NCBI GenBank assembly: GCA_018817385.1
Contig: JAHIUA010000026.1
Span: 1-38,331 of the forward strand
From: Pseudomonadota bacterium
GTDB lineage: Bacteria; Desulfobacterota; Desulfobulbia; Desulfobulbales; Desulfocapsaceae
Length of the DNA: 38,331 nucleotides
Direction: 5' to 3'
Of this stretch, positions 16,493-24,900 are shown one piece after another (position 1 is the stretch's first letter; every line of letters starts with the position of its first letter). The translations under genes and the position numbers were made by a program. The notes under the pieces were generated by a model. That model did no database searches. It saw nothing but the letters and a program-made list of their open reading frames with translations, and was not told where the DNA came from.

Positions 16493-16701
16493 TGAGGAGA
16501 AGAAAACAAATTAATTGTGCTTATTGTAGCAAAGAGAAGCTTTCCAAGAATGTCATCGGACTTAACAAGAAACTTATCCAACCGCATATTGAACGGATGA
16601 TGTGCCTTGTGTGTATGGCTGGGTATTTTGAGACGACAGAAGATGAATTGAAAGATATGATCGAAAGATTTAAGAGGGAAGGTTGCGCGTTATTCGGATG
16701 A
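16492..16701 (+). CDS. Small CxxC/CxxC protein, probable zinc ribbon, coupled to brxL
   Basis: A 69-residue protein with C9-x2-C12 and a second CxxC in MMCLVCMAGYF (about residues 38-41), spaced like a small treble-clef or zinc-ribbon domain, followed by a helix and a closing REGCALFG. Similar small proteins of unknown function, with the pattern CxYC...LGLN-K...MCLxC-A-Y...F-EEGC-LF, occur in many anaerobes. The ATG shares a base with the brxL stop (TAATG), so it is translationally coupled and belongs to the BREX operon. A metal-binding adaptor is the simplest reading; a cluster donor to the BrxP ferredoxin is speculation. It is the last gene before the convergent methyltransferase. Confidence 0.75.
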   Translation: MRRRKQINCAYCSKEKLSKNVIGLNKKLIQPHIERMMCLVCMAGYFETTEDELKDMIERFKREGCALFG

Positions 16702-16733
16702 GGCAAGGGTGGAAAGTGTTCACTCGTAGTAAA

Positions 16734-16748
16734 TCAGATCAGATCTGA
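16734..16748. repeat. 15-base inverted repeat at the convergent junction
   Basis: TCAGATC and GATCTGA flank a single A (16734-16748), 33 bases after the CxxC gene. It contains three overlapping GATC sites. No T-run follows, so it is not a clear terminator; it may be a protein-binding site or a weak transcription barrier between the convergent operons. Confidence 0.35.
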
Positions 16749-16873
16749 CAAATACCAGTTTTGGCAGGGCATTCTTTTTTAAGTGGATAATAGGTAATCG
16801 TTTTTTTAACTATCTGTCCATAATTGCGAAAGCTTCTTATTGAAGACTAATTGTTTCTAGAAATGGGTTTTCC

Positions 16874-18910
16874 CTACTGCCTGTAAAATCTATATCCACG
16901 AATCACCAGTCCCTCTTGCTCCTTAAGGTTTGATTCAAAATCTTCCCACGCTGGTCCAAATTCTTTTAGATCAAGCCACTTAAAGCTTTTCAACCGTTTA
17001 TCAAAGGCTAATTGTTGCTTGAAGTATGGGAAATCTCCTCCGATATAAGTGGTTTTTACATAAAGAGGCTGGGGCTTATACTTCCCAGTATAATTAAAAA
17101 AATCTATAGATTGCTCCTTTAGTTTGACCTTAATTCGTTCTAACAGAAGAGGTAAGGGTTTACCCTCAAAATCATCATAGCGCATGAGTGAAACTTTTCC
17201 TGAGCAGATATGAATTTTTATAAGGTTAGCATTTTCGATGTCACCATAAAGTTGTGTAGCATAACCAATGTAAACTCGAAGAACGGCTGGGAGCTCATTC
17301 AAATAATCACGGTGGATGGTTAATGAATGTCCTTCAACCATTTTGCCTTTTGGAACTCTGTCGTAAAATTCTTCACAAGCCGTCTGAATAGTATCTGGTT
17401 TACCTACTGAAAACAATAGATCCTTCGCTTGGTTGAGGGCATCTGTGTATTTTCCGAAAAATGACTTTATATCACGTTTTAAACCCTCAGGCATATGGAC
17501 GTATGGTTTACGTTGGCCAAAAAGACCCAGGGCAAAATACACGAGCAGATCATCACATCGAGCCTGTGCTGCTTGTCTGAAGATCTCATCACCATGAAAG
17601 GTAGTCAAAACAGTAAGAGCTCGCGCGTGTGATCCACATAGTGCCCGAATACGTTCTGAGAATTCAAACTCTGCATTTGCTGGTAAGCGCCCAAGGTCAA
17701 GGCATAAATTCCAAAAATCGTCAAAGAGTTCACGATGTCTCTCAAGCAACGAGCGTTGCTGTATTTTGAGCTTTTCTGGATGATCAGTGTATGACAACCG
17801 CAGCCATGTTTTTTTGCTGGTTTGTCGCTGGACAAGAAAATTTTGTTCTTCAATCTCGTCCTTAAATACATAAAATAGACCTGGACCAACAGCTACAGGA
17901 TCTTGATTTAAGGAATCAGCAATGTAATTCTTAAGTTCAGTTTGGGTATAATATTTTTGAAATGTGTTGCGTGAAGTGACAACTCCATCGCCGAACTCTT
18001 TAAACTGACTGGTAATTGATTCTCCTCCAAGCATGGCAGATACAACCAAAATCTTCTTTGTTTGTTTAAATGCCTGTTGAAGTGTTTCTTTGCGCTCTTT
18101 GGGATTTTCAATGACATTTATTACAAAGCCTAAGTTCACAATATCAGACGGTATTTTTGGTTTATCTGGATTGTAAACAGGATCCCATCCTGAAGCTTCA
18201 ACACCATTCTCCCTCAGAATGGTTAAATCATCGCCCTTACCACAGCCATAATCGAAAAGAGAATATTGTCTTTCAAAATAATTATGCCTGAGAAGTGACT
18301 GCATAGGAGTTGATAATTTGTTGCGATCAATTGCTGTCCTATGACGGGCAATTTCTTGCGGATAAGTAGCATTGACTGGTGTTGGTATTTTGTCTTTATT
18401 CCTTTGCAAATGACCATTCAAAAGCACATATCCTTTCTTGGTAATAAGGAGTTCCCAGGACTTTTTGAATCCGATCGTCCGTGTGTTTTCAAACAACCCG
18501 GCTTTCTCGCCTTCTCTAGTTATCTCTCGGAACACTGGTACGGAAGGATGCGTTGATTCTAAAAAGGTCTCTTTTCTATGCAGAATCGGTGGGTTTTCTG
18601 ATTTTTCGTAACTACTTGACCGGACGGTGTTTTTCTGAAGGTCTATGGTGTGGCTTGCATGGAGGGCGGGGTAAGAATCCTCAAAAAATGCAGGGTAAAA
18701 CAGAAGGGAAATTTTAAAGTCTTTTTTAAAAAACTTAACGATGTTCCATGGGGTACTAGCAATTTCTATCTTTTCAATTGTTTTGAAAAGATAGGCGTGC
18801 AAATCATTTGGGACAGCAGCCATTGCAGATTGATGGAGATAGATTGCATCTGGCAATCTTTTACCAACTTTTAGCTGGCCAACCAGTTTTTTATATTCAG
18901 CGAAATCCAT
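16874..18910 (-). CDS. DNA phosphorothioation-associated putative methyltransferase
   Basis: This 678-residue protein belongs to the Dnd-related putative methyltransferase family (TIGR04096 type). The N terminus has the family start VGKRLPDAIYLHQSA. After about 185 residues the segment ARHRTAIDRNKLSTPMQSLL leads into a class I methyltransferase core: motif I DYGCGKGDDL (220-229), then GWDPVYNPDKPKIPSDIVNL and a VINVIENPKER helix. The remaining 350 residues are family-specific. Its target is unknown; the name comes from recurrent linkage to dnd phosphorothioation genes. Here no dnd genes are seen, but brxP next door is the DndC-like enzyme. It is much more AT-rich than the BREX genes, suggesting separate acquisition. 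No clear ribosome site precedes the ATG; the upstream gene ends 54 bases away on the same strand. Confidence 0.85.
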   Translation of the reverse strand: MDFAEYKKLVGQLKVGKRLPDAIYLHQSAMAAVPNDLHAYLFKTIEKIEIASTPWNIVKFFKKDFKISLLFYPAFFEDSYPALHASHTIDLQKNTVRSSSYEKSENPPILHRKETFLESTHPSVPVFREITREGEKAGLFENTRTIGFKKSWELLITKKGYVLLNGHLQRNKDKIPTPVNATYPQEIARHRTAIDRNKLSTPMQSLLRHNYFERQYSLFDYGCGKGDDLTILRENGVEASGWDPVYNPDKPKIPSDIVNLGFVINVIENPKERKETLQQAFKQTKKILVVSAMLGGESITSQFKEFGDGVVTSRNTFQKYYTQTELKNYIADSLNQDPVAVGPGLFYVFKDEIEEQNFLVQRQTSKKTWLRLSYTDHPEKLKIQQRSLLERHRELFDDFWNLCLDLGRLPANAEFEFSERIRALCGSHARALTVLTTFHGDEIFRQAAQARCDDLLVYFALGLFGQRKPYVHMPEGLKRDIKSFFGKYTDALNQAKDLLFSVGKPDTIQTACEEFYDRVPKGKMVEGHSLTIHRDYLNELPAVLRVYIGYATQLYGDIENANLIKIHICSGKVSLMRYDDFEGKPLPLLLERIKVKLKEQSIDFFNYTGKYKPQPLYVKTTYIGGDFPYFKQQLAFDKRLKSFKWLDLKEFGPAWEDFESNLKEQEGLVIRGYRFYRQ

Positions 18911-18964
18911 ATTTGCATTTTCTATATTTGTGACCTAGTCAGTATCTCTTCATGTTTGCTGCAC

Positions 18965-20173
18965 TTATTTTACAAGAATCAGAGTGCTTAGGCCAAGATC
19001 CGTAATTTTAGCATTCTCCATCGTTATTGAAAGATTAATGTTAAAGTCTTTTGGAAAAGGTCGAGTATAAGCAGGGTTCATACATTTCCCCTCTTTTTCT
19101 CTGCAATCGGCAGGCAAGCAAAATGGGCACGGGATAGGATAATGAAAGGAAAAAGCTAAAAGAGCAAATTTCTCTATGAATTTCTCAATTTTTAACAATT
19201 GTCTGATTAGCATTTTTCTATCGTGGCTTGTGACCGGTTGGCTTGCTGTGGTAATGATAACTGCGTAGTTAAAGTAGGAAAGGAATTCACCCCAACCGTA
19301 TCGTTTGGTCTCGTCAGTAATGACTTCTGACAGTTGAAGCCAATAACAGTTTGTTTCTCCAGAGGAAAGCTTGGTGATCTCATCTGGTAAACTAATTGTA
19401 TCTTCCCCCCGGGCTGGATTCTCATAACTTGGTGTAGATTTTTTTTGAATGTCGACGAAGTCAGCCCCGTAAAAAAGAGGAATGTGGTAATCTTGACTTA
19501 ATTGAATTGCTATTAATTTGTTGATTGCCACACTTCCTACACAGACCTGTGTCGTCTCTTTCCGGGCAGATATGAAGCCCAAAAGTTCCCTCAAATTTAC
19601 AATACAGGTATTGAGCATACAAGAAATGCTGAGAAAATCGGGCTGATGTTTATCAATGGCGTCAAGCCAGGAATGCGGTTTGATTTTTGCCCCGAGTTTA
19701 AAGACATTATAGCCCTGAGTTTGCCAAAGTTGTTCAAGAAAAGAGCTGCCAAGATCCTGCCCTGCTGGCGCCATCACTCCGGATACAATAATCAGAGGTT
19801 TTGCGGGGCGTTCCGGCGGTAAAAAGAGAAAGCAGTACGTTATTGCTTGGGAAAAGGCGTAGATGTCAGCAACGGCAACCCTTTTATCCTTTGAAATATT
19901 TTTAGCTAATCGGTAGCCATTATGGGAGAGCATGTATTGAAATTTAAACTCATCCAGACACTCCATTAATAGGGTTAATATTTCATTGACAGTATGTGCT
20001 CTACGAAGCTCTTTGATAAGAGCTGAGATGTTTTGCTTTGTTTCTTCTTCGTCTATGACTGGAAGGCTATAAGAATGTTGTTTAGTTTGAAGAATGGAAC
20101 CATTTTTGTCCGCTTGGAACGAGATCGCGGACCATATTGAAGTTGTTGTATGAGAAAAATTATTTTTTATCAT
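18965..20173 (-). CDS. Cobalamin-binding-fold protein with Cys-rich DUF2284-like tail
   Basis: A 402-residue protein I do not recognise by name. Residues about 125-245 have the Rossmann-like layout of B12-binding domains: PLIIVSGVMAPAGQDLGSSF, GYNVFKLGAKIKPHSWLDAI, QPDFLSISCMLNT, then a VCVGSVAIN segment. The DxHxxG loop that supplies the cobalt-ligand histidine is replaced by PAGQDLG, so base-off binding with a His ligand is unlikely. The C-terminal 60 residues carry C349-x2-C352-x4-C357-x6-C364 followed by NPAYTRPF, as in DUF2284 metal-binding proteins. Together this suggests a corrinoid- or Fe-S-linked function. It overlaps the DUF2797 gene by 4 bases (ATGA) and lies 54 bases before the methyltransferase gene, so a three-gene operon is likely. 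Function unknown. Confidence 0.65.
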   Translation of the reverse strand: MIKNNFSHTTTSIWSAISFQADKNGSILQTKQHSYSLPVIDEEETKQNISALIKELRRAHTVNEILTLLMECLDEFKFQYMLSHNGYRLAKNISKDKRVAVADIYAFSQAITYCFLFLPPERPAKPLIIVSGVMAPAGQDLGSSFLEQLWQTQGYNVFKLGAKIKPHSWLDAIDKHQPDFLSISCMLNTCIVNLRELLGFISARKETTQVCVGSVAINKLIAIQLSQDYHIPLFYGADFVDIQKKSTPSYENPARGEDTISLPDEITKLSSGETNCYWLQLSEVITDETKRYGWGEFLSYFNYAVIITTASQPVTSHDRKMLIRQLLKIEKFIEKFALLAFSFHYPIPCPFCLPADCREKEGKCMNPAYTRPFPKDFNINLSITMENAKITDLGLSTLILVK

Positions 20174-20967
20174 GATGTTATCACGACTTCATACCCTTCA
20201 AATTTTCTAATGTTGATTACCTTCTCAGCATCAAACATTAGATATTGACCTTTAATGCCAGTCAGAACACCTTCAATGTATGGTGATTTCTCGGGGTTAA
20301 AGGATATTATTTTGCTAGGATATTGCAACACAGGAAATCGGCCTGTAAAAACAGAGTAGTTGGAACACAGATATTTTCGAAGTTCGACAGTTAAAGACGT
20401 TTGCGCTAGGCTATAGGCCTCTTGAAAATCAGCTGCTAGCAAAACCTCATTCCGTAACATTTTTTGCCAATGTGTTCTATCTGTGAATAATTCTTTCAAT
20501 TCAACTTCAATTTCTCCAGCTAGATATCTGTTGGGCGTGTGGGCAATAGTGACAGCATATGAAGCCCCTTGGTCAATCCAACGTGTAGGGATATTGCTAT
20601 CTTTTGTCACCCCAACTTTTACTGCACTACTTATTGCCAAATAAACAACATGAGGTTGGTTATGATTATGTTGTTCCCATTCGATATCTCTTCCTTCTCC
20701 AAGATGTGCACGGCAAAGTTCTGGCCGAATAATGCAGGGTGCTGCCTCAGGAGCATTTCTAAAACATGGGAAGCAAAAGCCTTGAGCGAAGCTTTTCTTC
20801 GTTAGTTTGCCACAACTTTTACAATAAATTTTACCTGTAAACTCTATTTTGAGTTCTTTACCAATGAAATCATTAAGAAGCACCAATCCATCATCGGTAG
20901 ATAATTGATACTGAATCGGATCTCCGTTTGAGGCTATTAATTTCTTTAAATTTGTATTGATTATCAT
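20170..20967 (-). CDS. DUF2797 family protein
   Basis: A 265-residue protein with the strong DUF2797 signature. A four-Cys zinc site CKSCG...GFCFPCF is followed by APEAAPCIIRPELCRAHLGE, EWEQHNHNQPHVVYLAISS, and VKVGVTKDSNIPTRWIDQGA, then TPNRYLAGEIEVELKEL. The VYLA...KVGVT-R-IDQGA part resembles a GIY-YIG-like fold, hinting at nucleic-acid cleavage or binding, but no activity is established for the family. ATG 20967 was chosen; an in-frame TTG at 20979 is the alternative, and neither has a clear ribosome site. It is the first gene of the - strand set DUF2797/B12-like/methyltransferase. Low GC, like its neighbours. Family call is firm, function unknown. Confidence 0.85.
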   Translation of the reverse strand: MIINTNLKKLIASNGDPIQYQLSTDDGLVLLNDFIGKELKIEFTGKIYCKSCGKLTKKSFAQGFCFPCFRNAPEAAPCIIRPELCRAHLGEGRDIEWEQHNHNQPHVVYLAISSAVKVGVTKDSNIPTRWIDQGASYAVTIAHTPNRYLAGEIEVELKELFTDRTHWQKMLRNEVLLAADFQEAYSLAQTSLTVELRKYLCSNYSVFTGRFPVLQYPSKIISFNPEKSPYIEGVLTGIKGQYLMFDAEKVINIRKFEGYEVVITS

Positions 20968-20979
20968 CACATTTTTCAA

Positions 20980-21350
20980 ATGTTATATCTAAAATAGTCC
21001 GTGTCTCTAGTTGGTTAAGCTCAACTAGAAATTTGGTGGATCGGTTTACATGTGCGAGGCAATCATTGAGAATGCAGTGCTTATCAAGCGACTTTAATCA
21101 GCAAATAATATTTTTGTCATTATTTTGATTATGAGGTAGTCAAAAATGGAGACCAGACAGAGTGATAGTCATAAAACCATTATCTGGGCATTGGAAGAAC
21201 TGTTGCCTTTGAGATAGAGTATCTCATAGCAACTGCTAGAATATGCTGACCAAGGATTGAGAGCAGAATTGGTTTCCACGATCTTCATGAAGATACAAAC
21301 GTTTCTCGGGAAGATGGATGTCTGTTTAAGGCCAGTACATAGGAAGGAAC
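20980..21350. other. Intergenic region with an inverted repeat and gene debris
   Basis: No intact gene is supported. TCTAGTTG (21006-21013) and CAACTAGA (21022-21029) form a perfect 8-base inverted repeat 39 bases before the DUF2797 start, a plausible operator for that operon. The rest, to 21350, has short frames broken by stops and probably contains decayed sequence of the regulator whose C terminus survives at 21351-21584. Confidence 0.4.
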
Positions 21351-21584
21351 TTGGTGGTGAAGTATTATCGACAGTGTCGGGGATACGTCGGGGAAAACGT
21401 CGGGGACAATTTTGGGGAAAATTTTGGAGGCTATCTTGCAAATAACACCATCACCATCCCAGAACTATCAGTACTCATTGGAATAACAGAGCGTTCCATT
21501 GAACGTAATCTTCAGAAACTACAGAAGGAAGGTACACTGAAACGTATCGGCCCAGCCAAAGGCGGGCATTGGCAGGTTTCTTGA
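21351..21584 (+). pseudogene. C-terminal remnant of an AlbA/RecG-like transcriptional regulator
   Basis: The ORF encodes a single HTH of the type that ends the RecG-like/AlbA_2 ATP-binding regulators: NNTITIPELSVLIGITERSI, then RNLQKLQKEGTLKRIGPAKG and GHWQV. It is preceded by the repeat GYVGENVGDNFGENFG, a linker typical of the same proteins (VGENVG repeats). The whole protein is normally 400-500 residues, and the AlbA and ATPase parts are absent; upstream sequence has stops in every frame. The ATG at 21351 lies within the linker and has no clear ribosome site. This is most likely the surviving tail of a gene destroyed by insertion or deletion. It could still yield a free HTH peptide. Confidence 0.6.
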
Positions 21585-21685
21585 CATATTTGCAAGAAGT
21601 GGTAATGGATGTTTGAAGTAAGGTCGATATTTTTGCCGGTTAACCTGTTTGTAAATCGATTTTCGTGCAATGAGAGGGGGAGGCC

Positions 21686-21886
21686 ATGACAATTGGAGCC
21701 ATTAGTATAATCATAGGCGTTGTTCTCTTGATTCTTCTTAAAATGTTCTTTAGCGATTCGGAAAATATCAATCAAAATGGCCAAATCCATGGGGTTGATC
21801 ACGATGAGCTGTTCAAAGAGGATCTTGATTTCGATCCGAGCTGGGCTGTTCTTTCTTCAAATACTCATCATTCCGAAGATGATTAA
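21686..21886 (+). CDS. Small single-span membrane protein
   Basis: A 66-residue protein with one N-terminal hydrophobic segment (AISIIIGVVLLILLKMFF, residues 5-22) and an acidic, His-containing cytoplasmic or periplasmic tail. The ribosome site GAGAGGGGGAGG just before the ATG is one of the strongest in the window, and a good terminator follows the stop, which supports a real gene. I do not recognise the family. It lies tail to tail with traG. Confidence 0.55.
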   Translation: MTIGAISIIIGVVLLILLKMFFSDSENINQNGQIHGVDHDELFKEDLDFDPSWAVLSSNTHHSEDD

Positions 21887-21898
21887 TACAACACTGCG

Positions 21899-21935
21899 GT
21901 AATCCATCTTTCCATATGAAGATGGGTTACTTTTT
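21899..21935 (+). terminator. Intrinsic terminator after the small membrane protein gene
   Basis: GTAATCCATCTT (21899-21910) pairs with AAGATGGGTTAC (21919-21930) with one wobble and an 8-base loop, then TTTTT. It terminates + strand transcription. The hairpin overlaps the last bases of traG; the - strand side lacks a T-run, so it is less convincing for traG. Confidence 0.75.
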
Positions 21936-24900
21936 CTCAAACACACTTCCTTTCCAGAAATCTTCATCATTTGTTGGCGGGGAAGAAGCTGCGTCGCCAT
22001 GAATGATTCTGCCTGATGGTAATACAATTCCACCCTCATGTTTTTCCGGCTGCACTAAGTTTCCTTCATAGTAAAACGATTGGTTTCGGTACAGATCATG
22101 GGTTGGCCTAGGCGGGGCACCATGATTTAAGCCGGCGACATCTTTCGCCAGTTCTCCTGCTGTTGTGTGGATGCCACCACTACCAGATTCTTCAGTGCGG
22201 TTTCTGGTACGAATGTCTTGAGCAGGACCGGTAACAGATCCTGCATTTGGATTGTCCATTGGAGTGCCTGATTGTGGCCTCGAAAGTGTGCTATCGTTGA
22301 TACCATAGGTTTTCGATCCGGCAACACTTGCGGCCATTCCAACATCTTGCTTAAAAGCGTGGTCTTTGACGCGATTTCTCGTGCTGGCAATGGTATTGCC
22401 CACTGTATTTGCAGTGCTTCCCCAACCATAGCCATTGCCACTGACAAAGCCGGAAACAATGGTATTCATATTATCCACGCCCTGACTTCCCTGTTGGGTC
22501 AGGAAATGATTGAAGTCGCTAATGGTTCGCCGAATGTTTTCCGGTGATTCACTTCCATAGCGCTCATTGGCGTAATTTCTGACTAAGGCGGTGGTGAGAT
22601 CTGCTCCGTATGATTCATTTGCGCTTCGCATTTCCCTTGCATCGCGCAGATATGAATAGGCTTCAGTGGCTCCGACCTGTTCTGCGAGCTTTGTCATATA
22701 GTCGAGGCTTTTAGAATCCTGTAGCGTTTGTTGGAGGGATTCTGAGCGTACTTGTGCAGCAGTATTTTCGAAAGCCCTGGCAGTATCTTCAGACACATTG
22801 AAACTGACTTTTTCATTATTCTGACCAACCACTGTGAGCTGGCCGCCAGCACTAAAGATCCTTTTAAAACCTGCACCGACAGTACTGGAGAACTGAGTTC
22901 TTACATTTTCCTCCATCGTATTTACAAAACTGGACTTATCGCTGATTGCTCGTTGCCAGTTCTCTCGGGACGCATTGTCAAGCCGGGTGGTGAAAGCACT
23001 AGCTTCACTGCTGGTCAAGCTTGCTCTCTTGGCTGCATCCATAGCCAGTTGCCAATTCTGACTCCTGCCCAGACTGTTTGACGCAGCCACAATCTGTTGT
23101 TGTTGGGCCATGGCACCTACGGTGACAGGATTCAGACCATTAACTGCTGCGTGAGTTGTTTGGTGATTACCGGAACTGTCGACTGAGTATGCAGCTCGGC
23201 CCTCGGCCATGGTGTCAGTCGCGACTCCGTTGCCACCTGCGCCGGTGGTTGTGACAGTGGTAGAGCCGTCTGGATTTACTGTTTCTGATTTTGTTCTTGT
23301 GGTGCTGCCATCCGGACCGGTTGAAACTTCGACAGGACCTGAGCCTGTTCCCGCACTCACCCTTGCCGAAGCAATCATGGTGGCCATTTCACCGTCTGAT
23401 GTACCCTGGGGAATCTGTCCGGATTCCTGCAGGGAGTTTTTCGTGTTCATAGCAGCGGTATATCCACCAACTGAGCGGTGGGTGCTCCAGGCCTGTGCCG
23501 CTGCCATGTTGGAAAACCGGTGCTCCGGCATACCTGAAAGCAATCCGGCGGCACGAACTTGCTGATTCATGGCGGCCGAAGTCCCCTCCGGGGTGAGTAG
23601 TTGGCCCGCTTGTGCCCCTGCAGATTGGACGATTCTACTGAGGTTGCCGGCAAGCATTGCCAGGGCATGACCGCCGAAACGGATAAGCATCATGGAGAAA
23701 AAACTTGCCAGCATGATACCGGCTGAGCGAATCACTCCAAACATTGCCAGCAACTTGATGGAGATGGTTGGAAATGCAGCCATAGCATAGACTCCCAGAT
23801 TGGATTGGCGCATGTCCTCGAAGGCGTAAGAGGCATAATCCATGGCTGCTCCATGAATCACGGCATCAGTTATTCCCCAGGTGGTGAGGAACACAAAAAA
23901 GCCAAACATTACCGACACCGCTTTACCGACAACAGGGGTAAAGAGAAAGAGCACCAGAAAGGGAATAACGCCGATGGCAATGGCTGTCATGACGGCTCGG
24001 ATAATTGGGATCCACTCGTTCATGGTAAGGCCTATGCCTAAGCCGGTTGAGGTGATCTTGCGGTTACTCTCCATGAGCATGGATGTCTCGTAATCGTCCT
24101 GGAAATAGAAGTTGTAGAGGATTTCTGATATCTGGCGTTGCTGGATGATCTTTTCCGGAGTCGTGGCGGTACCGGTGGTAAAGTTCAGGGTACTGGTAAG
24201 CAGTGTTTTGCAGGTGTTCAGTTCAACCGCATTGGATGGATCAAAATAGGCTTTGCTACATACCTTCTTTATAGCTTCATCATAGTTGGAGGGATTGGCG
24301 TAGATGGGTTGCAAACTGTTCCAGGCATCGGTGCAGGTGACATTAGTCCCCTCTGGGTGGACTGCATCATAATAGACGGTATAGATTGCTGGATTGACCG
24401 CTGCACTCAGGTCGACGAGGAAATCCGAGGTGTTATTTCGTATATCGTCTAAAGAGAGTGTTGTGCCTGGGCGCAATAACTCAAAGGTCACACAATCCTT
24501 GACGTAGCGGATCATGCTTGTTCTGGCATAGTTGTTTTTTGGGGCCGATCCCCTCACTGACTCCAGTGCCTTGAAACCTATGCCACCGGCTGTCGAGGTA
24601 TAATAGGCATCAGGAGCGGCGGCGGTATCGATGATATCGACCATACCCCTTTCGATCTTGTTGAGAAAACCAGCGGTAAATACCACTGCATCCGGTACCT
24701 GGCCGATGGTTTGAAACCTGTTTAAGACCGGATCATAAACAGTGATATTGCCTTTAGGTACAAAGAGAGCCAGATAGAGGACAGCCCCGAACAGTACCGG
24801 CACCGCCCACACCAGGGGAATGACTCGTGCTCCGGTGGCTGCCCGTGCCAGCCAGGCGCTCACCCCGGCGATCAGGCCAAGCACCATGATGACAAAAAGT

